Assembly: GCA_028829895.1 (NCBI GenBank)
Contig: CM054178.1
Coordinates: 107,472,558 to 107,536,557 of the forward strand
Direction of reading: 5' to 3'
Length of the DNA: 64,000 nucleotides
From: Sinotaia quadrata
Taxonomy: Eukaryota > Mollusca > Gastropoda > Architaenioglossa > Viviparidae
How positions within the stretch are numbered: the first letter of the stretch is position 1; every line of letters begins with the position of its first letter. Below are positions 26,001 through 35,778 of the stretch, piece by piece. Position numbers and translations under genes: made by a program. The notes beneath the pieces are model-generated. The model worked only from the letters and a program-made list of their open reading frames with translations, had not been told where the DNA came from and did not search any database.

Positions 26001-26470
26001 TCATGCACAAACTTGCAAATAAATATAAAGAAATATAAAAGAAAGTAATCTAGTAGAAGGTAAAGTAATTAAAAATTATATATGTATAATATGAATAATA
26101 AAATTAATCACTCATTTAAAAACAAGACTATACTGCTATTCGCTATATTGTTTATCGTTAGAAAATAATTTTAAAAACTATTTTAAAAACTTTCGTCATT
26201 CATATAAAAATCATACCTAACTCATTTTAATAATAGTTAGAAATATGTCTATGAGCTTAACGATGACTACAAACGTATGGCATGTAGTACGGTTACTTTA
26301 TATTATCAGAAAATAACTTACCAGACATGGTCTTCAGTCATTATTTCCTTGGTATCTCCAATATCATTAGAAATGTTATGCAAACTACTGTCAGATGAAC
26401 TTTCACTGTCATCAGCACGAATAGGATCAAAGTGGTACGGTGTACCAGAGAAAATTATATTGGCAGCCAT
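8462..26470 (-). CDS. Coiled-coil protein, unidentified, 9 proposed exons, about 549 aa
   Basis: The 3' four exons (62 + 106 + 70 + 187 codons, all phase 0) are secure. They encode an acidic Ser/Thr/Pro linker, about 220 residues of charged heptad-rich coiled coil (for example EIKRLTEELELLKKKLGEIE), and a basic tail of about 140 residues rich in Ser, Pro, Gln and Arg. Three small upstream exons keep phase 0-2-1-0 with GT/AG sites, which supports them. A 31-nt microexon and a first exon with ATG at 26470 complete a 1650-nt frame but are less certain. No enzymatic domain, signal peptide or membrane segment is visible. The family was not recognised; a cytoskeletal or centrosomal scaffold is the kind of protein this resembles, as inference only. 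Confidence 0.65.
9150..9668 (+). repeat. Dispersed repeat family Y, copy A
   Basis: About 340 bp match the minus strand of 45022-45405 and a short part matches 28490-28566. The shared core is caagatgttaattctccacc followed by ccttaggctaat and, further on, gagccccctgat. The last 86 bp of the family are tandemly triplicated in this copy only (9411-9668). Non-coding; class unknown. Confidence 0.75.
9411..9668 (+). repeat. 86-bp tandem repeat, 3 copies
   Basis: Unit starts aattgtattcaacaagaaat; copies begin at 9411, 9497 and 9583 with only a few differences. It is the 3' end of family Y amplified in place. Confidence 0.9.
9924..10133 (-). CDS. Coiled-coil gene, exon encoding EIKRLTEEL coil
   Basis: 70 codons, phase 0 at both ends, starting GLEADTLYREQNLEIKRL and ending KFREDLDK before a GTGGGT donor. 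Heptads are continuous. The 21-bp tandem array begins within about 20 bp of its acceptor, so the polypyrimidine tract is poor. Confidence 0.85.
10140..10860 (+). repeat. 21-bp minisatellite, about 33 copies
   Basis: Unit tgtactctgtattccctagt(g), with variants ctttg/cccgg. The 21-bp period keeps frames open, producing long spurious ORFs on both strands (LYSPVCTLYSLVC-like on plus, REYRVHTGEYKVHT-like on minus). It abuts the exon at 9924-10133. Lies in an intron. Confidence 0.92.
11169..11486 (-). CDS. Coiled-coil gene, exon encoding ILEGQIEALRL coil
   Basis: 106 codons, phase 0 at both ends, acceptor ttctacag and donor GTAATT. The whole exon is coiled coil, with EEKQHRDDKGKLKNEKDK and EYADKLHRQIGRVREDKK. 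Confidence 0.88.
12121..12306 (-). CDS. Coiled-coil gene, acidic linker exon
   Basis: 62 codons, phase 0 at both ends (acceptor ttcacccag, donor GTTTGT). Encodes a probably disordered linker, TDKLSIQGTGITPRVSTPTN, followed by an acidic YSDDDNLESVVDNEEN stretch. Confidence 0.75.
12343..12466 (+). repeat. About 62-bp direct duplication
   Basis: Two copies of atattgatgacgt...gaattgattatgtattatacgac...cagactaa in tandem, inside an intron. Confidence 0.8.
12663..12721 (-). CDS. Coiled-coil gene, small exon (predicted)
   Basis: A 59-nt AG/GT-bounded stretch that needs one base carried in and leaves phase 0, exactly what its neighbours require. It encodes RMMASTMTHAHDFRSLAGK. Support is phase and splice sites only. 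Confidence 0.6.
12884..12961 (+). repeat. CT/CA microsatellite
   Basis: (CT)n followed by (CA)n with a few acgc interruptions, in an intron. Confidence 0.95.
13484..13519 (+). repeat. CT microsatellite
   Basis: (TC)n of about 36 bp. The overlapping plus-strand ORF with a Leu-Ser run is spurious. Confidence 0.95.
13730..14640 (+). repeat. Old decayed tandem array, about 75-90 bp units
   Basis: Phrases such as tgaatctgaggtgattgaac, tgaggtatgaacaggt and ttgcttcactc return about ten times with many changes. Non-coding intron sequence. Confidence 0.45.
14663..14715 (-). CDS. Coiled-coil gene, small exon (predicted)
   Basis: 53 nt with a good acceptor (tttctttcag) and GTAAAA donor, phase 2 in and 1 out. 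Encodes LLHTRQRHSIQSLTVDI. It joins both neighbouring predicted exons without a stop. Confidence 0.55.
15393..15560 (+). repeat. About 24-bp tandem repeat, 6-7 diverged copies
   Basis: Unit gactttcattgtaatatctaacta, in an intron. Confidence 0.85.
15580..15692 (+). repeat. About 40-bp tandem repeat, 3 copies
   Basis: Unit begins gtgaacatcagatctgtcca and ends ctttatcta. It directly follows the 24-bp array and precedes the small exon at 15719. Confidence 0.85.
15719..15798 (-). CDS. Coiled-coil gene, small exon (predicted)
   Basis: 80 nt, open in only one of three frames, encoding ESQRVRSVKLWNAERSRVRP and SSESPD. Acceptor ggctacag, donor GTCAGT. The phase 2 end fits the next exon. Confidence 0.55.
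15920..16325 (+). repeat. Diverged tandem repeats (about 50-60 bp)
   Basis: First gcgtttataactttaagg units, then units with gtgttgtatcgatacttttcag and attgctac. The 135-codon ORF over this stretch is a repeat artefact. Confidence 0.5.
16864..17032 (+). repeat. Compound microsatellite (AC, GT, GA)
   Basis: (C)n, (AC)n, then (TG)n running into (GA)n. ORFs here on both strands are low-complexity artefacts. Confidence 0.95.
17145..17290 (+). repeat. About 36-bp repeat, 4 diverged copies
   Basis: Unit tatgtattagaataactctc followed by a variable acacgtaatt part. Confidence 0.75.
17308..17468 (+). repeat. 36-bp tandem repeat, 4-5 copies
   Basis: Unit cactgcttttctcagtacca followed by atgtactagaaatcct, almost identical between copies. 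It produces the spurious minus-strand ORF with repeated RISSTLVLRKAV. Confidence 0.92.
17676..17706 (-). CDS. Possible 31-nt microexon of the coiled-coil gene
   Basis: An exon of length 1 mod 3 is required to join the exon at 26322 (ends phase 2) to the one at 15798 (starts phase 0). This AG/GT-bounded stretch fits and encodes TKSAWTDLGT, but the donor (GTGTAA) is poor and other microexons could exist in the 10-kb intron. Confidence 0.25.
18190..18620 (+). repeat. Decayed tandem array, about 65-70 bp units
   Basis: Repeated ccagtgacaagatttgttgt, gactagccccataaacgac phrases, five to six diverged units, intron. Confidence 0.6.
18621..19389. other. Intron sequence, nothing recognised
   Basis: AT-rich. 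A CTAAG|GTAAGC donor-like site on the minus strand near 18655 has no phase-compatible open exon before it; a leader exon is possible. Confidence 0.3.
19390..19933 (+). repeat. 68-bp tandem repeat, 8 nearly identical copies
   Basis: Unit begins cccgcacacaatagtgactg and ends gtgcacttcaatg. Starts are at 19390, 19458, 19526, 19594, 19662, 19730, 19798 and 19866; only the first copy has a visible change (gtacac). Homogeneity implies recent amplification or gene conversion. Confidence 0.95.
20648..20722 (+). repeat. About 34-bp direct duplication
   Basis: Two adjacent copies of cttaaacttaatggtgacca plus tgaagaactagtgt. Confidence 0.85.
20770..21045 (+). repeat. 55-bp tandem repeat, 5 copies
   Basis: Unit starts ttcaccatgatggtctatac and ends tcaatcaaaacttctggaga. 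The middle copies share a variant (cacagcttatattataat). ORFs on both strands are artefacts. Confidence 0.9.
21046..23714. other. Intron/unknown, no exon recognised
   Basis: AT-rich except 22600-22760, which is richer in CpG. Three copies of a roughly 28-bp unit (ggaaaagacaactgtttgct plus ggagga) lie at 22788-22858. No convincing exon. Confidence 0.35.
23715..23860 (+). promoter_or_regulatory. Promoter-like block (CCAAT, TGACGTCA, leader with donor)
   Basis: CCAAT at 23715-23719 and TGACGTCA at 23739-23746 are followed by a non-coding stretch ending in a possible donor (gtgag|gtaggc at 23860). No coding exon on the plus strand follows, so a non-coding or far-spliced transcript would be needed. 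Confidence 0.25.
24868..25165 (+). repeat. 50-bp tandem repeat, 6 copies
   Basis: Unit begins acaatatgtactgttaaaag and ends agtcattaagtt. Starts every 50 bp from 24868; the last copy has a short deletion. A (CTTT)n tract lies at 24759-24788. Confidence 0.94.
25166..26321. other. Intron sequence, nothing recognised
   Basis: Uniform AT-rich sequence without repeats or open exons. Confidence 0.5.
26322..26470 (-). CDS. Probable first coding exon (ATG) of the coiled-coil gene
   Basis: The ATG at 26470-26468 sits in a good context (gtcaaATGG). It opens 49 codons beginning MAANIIFSGTPYHFDPIRAD and continuing with a Ser/Asp-rich stretch, then a perfect GTAAGT donor. Codon use and the donor support a real exon. 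Assignment to the coiled-coil gene is inferred from strand, position and phase; it could instead start another minus-strand transcript. Confidence 0.6.
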
Positions 26471-26484
26471 TTGACTCCCATTCG

Positions 26485-26492
26485 TGACGTCA
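26485..26492. promoter_or_regulatory. TGACGTCA (CRE-like) box 14 bp before the ATG
   Basis: A perfect palindromic CREB/ATF site lies just upstream of the first coding exon at 26470. Its position suggests a short 5' leader and a promoter here. The same octamer is present at five other places in the window, two of them in exons, so the weight is modest. Confidence 0.35.
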
Positions 26493-26821
26493 CTCCTGCT
26501 TGTTTTTACCCTGAGGGCTTGGGATTGTGTGTCTCAGTATTGGAACAATTCTAGTTCACAAACTATGGTTGTCCTAGATTCCATCTCACTTGATCTTTAA
26601 GTCCATTAATATATTGATGTATTCGAGTCAAGGTCATAGGATGTTTGCGTGGGAGGACAGTTGAAGCGTGACAATATGACTATCAGAGAACGGAAGGCTG
26701 AGCAATTATGGAAGTTGCTACAAAGCTAGGTCGAACGAGAAGTATCATGTGTATAACCTGAAGAGTTTCTGGATAATGAATGGCGAGATGGGTGTGTGTG
26801 TGACGAAAGGTGTGAAGACTG

Positions 26822-26900
26822 GATAATCAGGGCTGCTGTATTGCGTAGTGGTTAAATTCCGAGCAGACACCTTTTAATTCCTGGCCAGTCCATTTATATC
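26822..26900 (+). repeat. tRNA-like SINE head (candidate)
   Basis: gcgtagtggttaaattccga resembles a pol III A box and D-arm; cttttaattcctggc about 30 bp on is a weak B box. No second copy was seen in the window. The rest of 26493-27720 is featureless AT-rich intergenic DNA. Confidence 0.3.
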
Positions 26901-27724
26901 CTATGACAACCATAAAATCTTTGGACAAGTCAGATAAAATGCGTCTCCCAATTAATATGAAGTAGATAAAATTCAAAGGTAGGTTGTTCCCCAAAGAATT
27001 TGTGAAGAAGAAAAACTAGATATGAACAGGTATTGGATGAGTGAAAATTTGAATCTATTTTTATAAATTCATTTCTATTTCAGCTCGTGAACAATATACG
27101 ACGATGTACGAATATTTTGTGATTATGTTTGACATATTTAAAATAGACATTTATTGCAGTCTTTTCCTGTTGTTGCAGGTATCAGTGTGTAAACCCCTTC
27201 CCGTTATTACCCGTTTATAAATAATCGAGCTAACCTACAGCAGACCTTGGTCGAACATGTAGGGAATACGATAATAATATTATTAAGGTATTTACTCTTA
27301 TCACTGGTTACAGATTAGCCTATGTTTTCTAGAACTGCTGCCCCTTATCAAAAGATATATTTTTATTTGTCTCTCCACAAATCTATCTGCCTCCCCTTCC
27401 CTCCAAATAAATTCTCGTTGTACTAATAAAACATAGAAAGATAATAAATAATTAATAATATTAAATCAGAAAACACTCAATAAATTCTCAATTCAAATAT
27501 TTAAAATTTTAAAAGAATTCCAAAGAAATATTAACATGGAATCAGTAACTCCATTTATCTCATTCATCCTGTCACTCACTACTCACCACATTCTCTCATA
27601 CATCAAATTAAGTAAATTTTAAAGAAATTCTACAAGTTCAACAATTATCAGCCATTACTTCAGTTTTATAAATAATGCCTATACATCTAGCAAGTGTCAA
27701 TTGGCTCGATAGTGGACTTTATAC

Positions 27725-28250
27725 ATGAACATAGTTACACTACTTTAATATGAACATAGTTAAACTACTTTAACATGAACATAGTTACACTACTTTAACA
27801 TGAACATAGTTACACTACTTTAACATGAACATAGTTACACTACTTTAATATGAACATAATTACACTACTTTAACATGAACATAGTTACACTACTTTAATA
27901 TGAACATAGTTAAACTACTTTAACATGAACATAGTTACACTACTTTAACATGAACATAGTTACACTACTTTAACATGAACATAGTTACACTACTTTAACA
28001 TGAACATAGTTACACTACTTTAATATGAACATAATTACACTACTTTAACATGAACATAGTTACACTACTTTAATATGAACATAGTTAAACTACTTTAACA
28101 TGAACATAGTTACACTACTTTAACATGAACATAGTTACACTACTTTAACATGAACATAGTTACACTACTTTAACATGAACATAGTTACACTACTTTAACA
28201 TGAACATAGTTACTCTACTTTAATATGAACATAGTTACACTACTTTAATA
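27725..28250 (+). repeat. 25-bp minisatellite, about 21 copies with higher-order pattern
   Basis: Unit atgaacatagttacactact plus ttaac. Variant units (ttaaac for ttacac at units 2, 8 and 15; aatt for agtt at units 6 and 13) recur together every six to seven units, so blocks of units were duplicated as a group. Confidence 0.93.
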
Positions 28251-28489
28251 CTAAAATTGAAAAATAAATATCAAAAGAGAAGAAGTAAGAAATTGAGTAG
28301 ACAGGAAATTACAAACACACACGGACTAGTTCTCCCTTCTCTGATGGTTATTATTTTTTTTTATCCCTGTGAGTCTCGTCAGGTTGTTGTGGCTGGCTCC
28401 CAGTGATGCAGGCAAAATGCAGTCAATTCTGTATTTATAAGGTCACAACTATTAGTACAATACTGTTTACAGTGAGCTGGTGGTGTGAT

Positions 28490-28566
28490 ATGTGTGGCGT
28501 TCTGCTGAGAGATGGGCAAGATGTTAATTCTCCACCAACCCGGGCCGCCTGTATCCTTAGGCCAAA
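28490..28566 (+). repeat. Family Y fragment, copy C
   Basis: Shares tgctgagag, gggcaagatgttaattctcc and ccttaggc with 9150-9240. The 139-codon minus-strand ORF across it is not a recognised protein. Confidence 0.6.
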
Positions 28567-29489
28567 ATACTTCTCTGTAGTCAGCTGTCATTTGACTAAA
28601 AAATATTAGGTGAGAATTTAGTACATTCGTTTGCATACAGTTGAGTGGTGCTCTGATTGGTTCACTAGAGTGAGTGTCTAGAACATTCAGGTGTGTTTCC
28701 AGCCTGGGAATAAGGGTCAGCCATTCTAGAAGGTAGGTTTGCATGTAGCCTATTTTTAGAGAAGGTTGGTTGTCGGCTACAAGGCCATTATGTGACAATA
28801 TGTACTACATTGGTTTTCACAAACTCCTGACTTTGACTCAACCCGATCACTGTCCTTGTGACAATGTACGTCTCAAACAGAAGTGCGTGCGCCTGTGACA
28901 CTGTTACGCGTTGTGTCACCGGCTTACGGATCATGTGTGTAGTGTGAAACCATTCATTAAAAATAACCTATAAGAAAAATGAAAGACATGTTTGGCTTCA
29001 GCAGCCAATCTGCTCTAAATTTTACCATTGGATAACTATTATTAGGAAGGTCATGAGAGTGAAAAAGCGCCAAATCTGGATCTACACTGTTGAGCAGCCA
29101 TTTTGAACCGAGATTTTTGACAGGCAATGGCAAGTTTTGCTGCTGATTTTAATTTGTTTGGTGGATCCTAACTAACAAACTTTATTGTGTGATAGAGTGG
29201 ACTTAAACAGCGATGAAATTCAACCAGCCCCTACTGAAAGTTTGGATGTGACCATGTGATAATAAAAAAACCCGGTCGTCATCAAAAACAACAACAAAAC
29301 AACTGGTCGTCATCAAAGCATGCATGGATTTCATGTGACACTTTCGTTCTGTTCAAAAGCATACATTTTTAAAGAAACAGTGAATATTTACACAAGAACA
29401 TTGTTTATTATTATATTATATTTCATACAACAAGAAAATATTTTAGGACTTTATTCAACGAAACAACTGATAAAGATCAACACAAGAAA

Positions 29490-30030
29490 AAGGTAAGAAA
29501 ACTTTTAATTTATTTTTGAATTTGAAGTAATAACCACAACACATAAATTTAAATAAATACTTAAAAATGTCCCCCATAATACTTATTTTGAAAATCCTTT
29601 TAGAATTATACGAATTATACATGCTTTTAATTATTTAGTAGACTAATAAAAAAAAACGGTGAAAACGTTCTCAAGTTTAACAAAAAGATAAGAAAACTTT
29701 TTATTAATTTTTAATTTTTGAATTCGAAATAAATTAAAAATAATACTTTTAAAATTCCTTAGTACGTCTATAATAGGTAGTAATTTAATTTTTAAAAATT
29801 CCATTGATAGTTACAGTCGCTTTCAATTTTTTAGTAGACTTGTTAAAAAAAAATACGATGCCGAAATTCGTAAGTTCAAGAAAAAGATAACAAAACATTT
29901 TATTATTTCTTTGTTTTCGAATTTGAAATAAATGTAAAATAATACGTTTAAATTCCTTAGTATGCATGTAATAGGTAGTAATTTAAATGTTTGAAACCCA
30001 TTGATAATTACAGTCGCTTATTATATTTTA
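29490..30030 (+). repeat. Diverged tandem repeat, about 190-bp units, 3 copies
   Basis: Each unit holds aagataagaaaactttttat, a gaatt(t/c)gaaataaat block, cttagta...ataggtagtaattta and cattgatagttacagtcgct. Confidence 0.65.
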
Positions 30031-30292
30031 GTACACTGACACATTCAATTAGCGGTAAGCGTCAAAATAGTCTGTTAAAGTGGCGTCAGATTACGCAATT
30101 TCTCCTGACAGCCAACATGATAAAGTACTGATCTGCCAAAACAGCCCAATGAGGAATTTACACAAAATTCACCTCCAAGAATTAGTACGTACAGCAGGGA
30201 TTCGTTCAACCTTTTCTGAATCTGACCAAAATCATGGCAAAAAGCGGGGTTTATATACATTTTTGAAAGTTTTTTTTTCTTTCTTTTTTCGG

Positions 30293-30372
30293 GGTGGTGG
30301 TGGTATCGTAGATTGCTTGATTACAAGCACGGGAATACCCTGGTGATCATAGGTTCAGACCTGTCAGGCTGA
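30293..30372 (+). repeat. tRNA-like SINE head (candidate)
   Basis: tggtggtatcgtagattgct is followed about 50 bp later by ataggttcagacctgtc, close to the pol III B box. The sequence up to about 30560 is G+C-richer than its surroundings and may be the body of the element. 30560-31631 shows nothing. Confidence 0.35.
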
Positions 30373-31631
30373 CTTCTCAAGCTACTGAGAGGGTGCACTC
30401 CAGTGCACATGCACTGATCAATCCTAAGCGAGCCACTTTCGTCAGCACCCGGACTAAAGGGACTCTGGTCAACTCGTGCCAGCTGACCTCGTGCCGAAGC
30501 CATGCCTCACCAAGCATGTCCCTGTGCCTGGCATGACAGCAGTCCTTGGCCACTAAGACAAAGCAGCTTCCAACCTAACTGTTGCCAAAATATACCTGAG
30601 CGTCTTATCGTAACGTCGGTATAAAATTTATTTTTCTGAATCGGTGGAACACACTCACAGACAATCACACAGCCTTCAAACAAATTTCAAATAAATGATT
30701 ATAATAAAAGAATTACGCTCCTGCCATCAGCAGCTCGCTAAAAGTTCATGTACAAATAAACTTAAGCATTTAAAAAAAGCAAGTAACTAATTCCAGGTGT
30801 AAGATTAGAAAATAAGAATATATTGGTAAAATAATTAGTAAATGATAGAATTTTTAGATCTTTTCACAGAGTAGTGTAAATTCCGTGTGTATCTGGGGAA
30901 ACGCTGTTAGAGAAAATTATGTGTAAGTAAATGTAGAAGACATTTTTCTGAGCTAAGAGTAAATGACATGTAAGTACTGTTGACATTTCATATTAGGCAT
31001 ATGTGTCATGCTGGAAAATACAAAATGAAATCAAATTATTAATTTTTATGACGTATTCAGAATTCCTGATGATAAAAATAGAATAACATCGTGACCTTGA
31101 ATCAAATAAAATGTTCCGACAATTATAAAACAGTATTGTATAAAGGTCTACATCAGCAACTGGAAATAATATAGTAAAATAATCTAACAAACATAATACA
31201 TTAATGTGCATAATATAATACATAATTTTAAGCAGCAATACATACTATAAGCAGGGCATAGTAATGTAATTTAATTGAACCTAGTAAACTAAACAAGATA
31301 CAAAATTAAATATAATAACAACTAATAAAAGTAATCTAAAACAATACATCAAAATAATATAAAGCAACATAATACAATAAGTGATACACTATAATAAATA
31401 AACTACAATATATTATATATAATAATTTAAAGCAGAATAGTAAAGTAAAATAAACAACATATTAAAAGAATCTAAAACAACACAGTGAAATAATCAAAAC
31501 ATTATTAATTACTGAAAATGATAATCATTCCTCTTTTCAATTGTTTTCATTAATGACATTGAAACTCATTGATCTCGGTGGTCTTAAATCTCAATGGAGG
31601 AAAACAGAGTTTCGGGAACCCAAGAAGAACG

Positions 31632-31744
31632 TTAAGACAGAAATTTTGACGGGAATTCTTTAGCAGAATAAATGCAATTCATTCTCTCGTATCTCTGTAT
31701 CAGCCGCTTCCACATTTCATCGCACTTTAGCAGACTCTTGTTTC
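31632..31744 (-). CDS. HELZ2: HELZ2-like exon 12, C-terminus and stop
   Basis: Encodes the last 37 residues (ends SAKEFPSKFLS, stop at 31632-31634). The segment LLKCDEMWKRLIQRYER resembles the short helical tail after motif VI in HELZ2 proteins. Phase 1 in agrees with exon 11. A weak poly(A) signal candidate, ATTAAA on the minus strand, lies at 31270-31275. Confidence 0.85.
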
Positions 31745-34700
31745 CTGAAAGACATTTACAGCGCTTTATTATAAAACATTGACTGTAAACTCTTAAACAT
31801 TTGTCTTTTGCATAAAACACAAAAACCCTATATATATCCACGAAACCCTCCACACACAAAAACCCCAGTAAGACCCACCTTATAAATATCCACGAAACCC
31901 TCCACACACAAAAACGAAACATAGAAGAAAGTTTAAGCAATCCAAATAAATATTGCATATTATACATTGAATACATAAGAAAATCCCTTTCTCCCTTACA
32001 ATCAGCGTAATTGGAACACGGCTTCCAAGTAATATTTCTTAGTTTTCAAATGAAACGTTGCGAATAAATTTACTGAACTAATTAATTTGAATAGAAGGAT
32101 ATTAAACACGTGATTTTTATAGCATCGCAGTACAGGTATGAGTGTAAGTGATGGTAGAAGTGGAGTTTATTACTGTTTTCATGAACGCACTGGAATTTTT
32201 CAGCAGAACGAGCAATGACAACAAAACCGCCGAAAACTAGGAAGCTCGCGGATGTCGGGCTGTGAATTCAAACTTGTGTAATGTACAACGAATTTAAAAT
32301 AGTGTAATGTACAACGAATTTAAAATAGTGTAATGTACAACGAATTTAAAATAGTGTAACGTACAACGAATTTAAAATAGTGTAATGTATTACGAATTCA
32401 AAATTGTTGTACACGTAATGTAATACGAATTCAAAATTGTGTACACGTAATGTAATACGAATTCAAAATTGTTGTACACGTAATGTAATACGAATTCAAA
32501 ATTGTTGTACACGTAATGTAATACGAATTCAAAATTGTGTACACGTAATGTAATACGAATTCAAAATTGTTGTACACGTAATGTAATACGAATTCAAAAT
32601 TGTTGTACACGTAATGTAATACGAATTCAAAATTGTTGTACACGTAATGTAATACGAATTCAAAATTGTTGTACACGTAATGTAATACGAATTCAAAATT
32701 GTTGTACACGTAATGTAATACGAATTCAAAATTGTGTGCGTCATACGAATTCGTGGTGCAGACTTCATGGATGTGGGTAGGGTTTTGGCCATGTTCTTAC
32801 TGAAGCTAGTAATTTAAGTTGCATATAATTAATTTACTTGATTCTTTCTCGATCGAAGCCTGACTTTTAGCATTGGCTGTGATGCAATTGTTTATAATGG
32901 GTGTAATTATTGTTTGTAAACCCCCAAACAGCAGCGCTAATCAGCTAAATTTCCTTCATTTCTATATATGCTAGTAAAGCCTGTCGAGTGATTTATACAT
33001 TCATTTAATAAGACTATTCTAGACATCAGTTCATCAGATCAGACTAGACACCATTTGATAAGAACATTCTAGATATTTAGTTCTAAAGACCAGCATAGAC
33101 ATCCACTTGAAAAGATCAGTCTAGACTCTAGACATTTAATTTAGAATCTCAGTAGACATTCACTTCACATGACCTAACTATAAATGAATACTAGTTTATC
33201 AAAACGAATAAAAATAGATAGATAGAGCGGAATGTTTTAGAATGAAAGGCGTCCAAAGAAGAAAACGTGACACCCACCTACGATAATGAGGCCTTTATGT
33301 GGGCGAGTGAGGGCGACGTTGACCTGGTTCCAATCTGTGATGAAACCCAGATGCTGGCGGCACCATCCAAGTGTGGGCGTTTGTTCTATCTTGTAGGACT
33401 TTATGGAGCGTACAGTGCTTAGGATTACATAGTCCCACTCGCCACCTGTAGGGAATGAGTTATTTTTAGAATTACATAGTCCCACTCGCCACCTGTAGGG
33501 AATGAGTTATTTTTAGAATTACATAATCCCACTCGTCACCTGGCATCGTAGTACTCTTGGGTGACTTTGTAATAATGAATTATATCAATATTAGCATTTA
33601 GTTATGATACAATATGTTAATAATGAATTATATCAATATTAGCAATTAGTTATGATACAATATGTTTACAAGTGCTGATATAGGGTATGGGCCACTGGTT
33701 ATATATGCATAGCTGCAACTGTAATGCCGATGTGTGAGTGCACTGACGTCAATTTCACCCACGGCCTCCACTCAGTTATTAAAACGAGAAATAGATTTTA
33801 TACAATGGGTACAAAATAAATGTAGAGACGGACAGAGAACAATACACAATCATGAGACTATCACTATAAGAATTTACACTTCATCAGCAGATATGCAAGA
33901 CTGAACAATTAATAAATATTTTATAAAAGAAATTAAAAAAGCTTTAAAGAATCAGCAGAATACATTATGCCCTAGTTTCTCATCAGTCAGTGATTTTGGT
34001 ATTAAAAGTCTGATTAAGTTCAAGCTGCACTGTAGTCACTGTCACAATCAAGACTTAACTTCACCTTCAATGTCCTGGCACAAGGTACGTCATGCTGGTA
34101 GATGCTCCATAGGACATGGCAGAAATACATCAGAACCAGGCACACAAAGCCCTCACAGATTTCAGAATAAGATAGAAAATAAACCATATAGACAAAAAGA
34201 AAAAGCCCCGAAACACAAGTAATTACAGAGCCTAAGCATACTGCAATTTACTACATTAATAAATACTAATTTTGGCATATGCCTCTGCAAAACAAACTGA
34301 ATGTTAAACATGTTTAAATAATATAACATTCAAATAAACCTAACCATCCACGTAATACAGACACGTCTTTACCTTATCTAGCCAAGGATCTCATGTTACA
34401 TATGCAACCCATGCAAGGGAGGAACTTTGTCTCAACACTCACCCCAAGAGTCATTTTGCAAAGAGTGAAGAATAGAATTTCTATCGTTATTTTATTATTC
34501 ATGAAACCGCACCCATCTCTACCCAAACACACTCATGATCCAATCCAATTCAAACCCATAACTTTCTCCCTCCTTTCAACCTACATTCTGTCAGCACACA
34601 TGGGACATATCCCAAAACAAGTTTGTGACATTGCATAACACCTAACCATGGCCAAAACATAGATTCCAGGTCTAAAGGCAAACGTTACGTCAACAGTCTC

Positions 34701-35696
34701 TCTTGTCAGATCACTCTCTGTAACCAGATTACTGTTAATCAGTAATGGACATGAATAGCCAATGTCTAAATTCACCACTACATCTCGTCCTCACACATTA
34801 AGATTTATTCCTTTTGTCAAAGTGTCCCTCTGTTTTTCTTTCGCCTTATGATCATTCACAACAAAGCTTTGTCTCAGTCTGTCAGGACAGTTTTGCGATA
34901 TGTGCCTTACTTTATTACATGTATATAATCTTTTCCTTTAATCATGCCTGTGTTCTTGTTCTTTCTTCGTTCTTTCCTTCATTCAGTCTATTTTCATTAG
35001 AGCTTTCATTCACTTCAGCACTGTTGTGGTTTCTTCCTCTGTTCATAACTTTGTTTTTCAAACCTATACTTATGTACTAATGTTTGTCCATGTGCTATTG
35101 CTTACAGGTCAGGGTTCCAGTGTTCTACCTACAATAACAACATCCCTAACATCACTACTACTACTCACTCAAAAGATTAATTTTTCCCTTCATCCTTGTC
35201 CATTGTGGACTTCACCTCCCAAAATAAACTTTATGTAACATTTTTAAATCATACAAATCACAAATAGCGGCACATTAAAAAATTATAGATCAAAATAAGA
35301 AAATTTGTATAAAAATATGTGGGAGAATTCCCCATTGTATGACAGTGAAAACTAGTTATATTTTTAACTATACTATTTCAATCCCAAAAATGTTAAATGT
35401 TATATTTAAGACTAACTCTGCACATATGTACAAGTCAATTGATTTAAAACAAATAGCACAAATCATTTATGCCCCTATTCAAAATATTAGCTCCCTGTGG
35501 CCATGAATCAAAGACATACAAAACAGATACACACAAACCTACTTTATATATTATATGATTAACTTACATTTTTTCACTCTCCAAGTGTAAGGAGTATCTT
35601 AGGCATGTTTTATATCCAGTTATTTACCAGTAGAAAGTGGTATTTGTGAAATTATATGAGGGTGTGCGTGTGTATGTGTATATGTGTGTGTGTATG

Positions 35697-35778
<82 letters not shown>

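Noticed and set aside
26485..26492. TGACGTCA boxes as strong promoter proof
   Set aside because: The octamer occurs at about six places, including inside coding exons (near 8915 and 55504) and an intron (33744), so alone it is not diagnostic.
28379..28798. 139-codon minus-strand ORF
   Set aside because: Overlaps a family Y repeat fragment that is non-coding in the other copies; no domain recognised.
32431..32792. ORFs with YNNFEFVLHYV or NSYYITCT repeats
   Set aside because: Minisatellite artefact; the same array is open on both strands.
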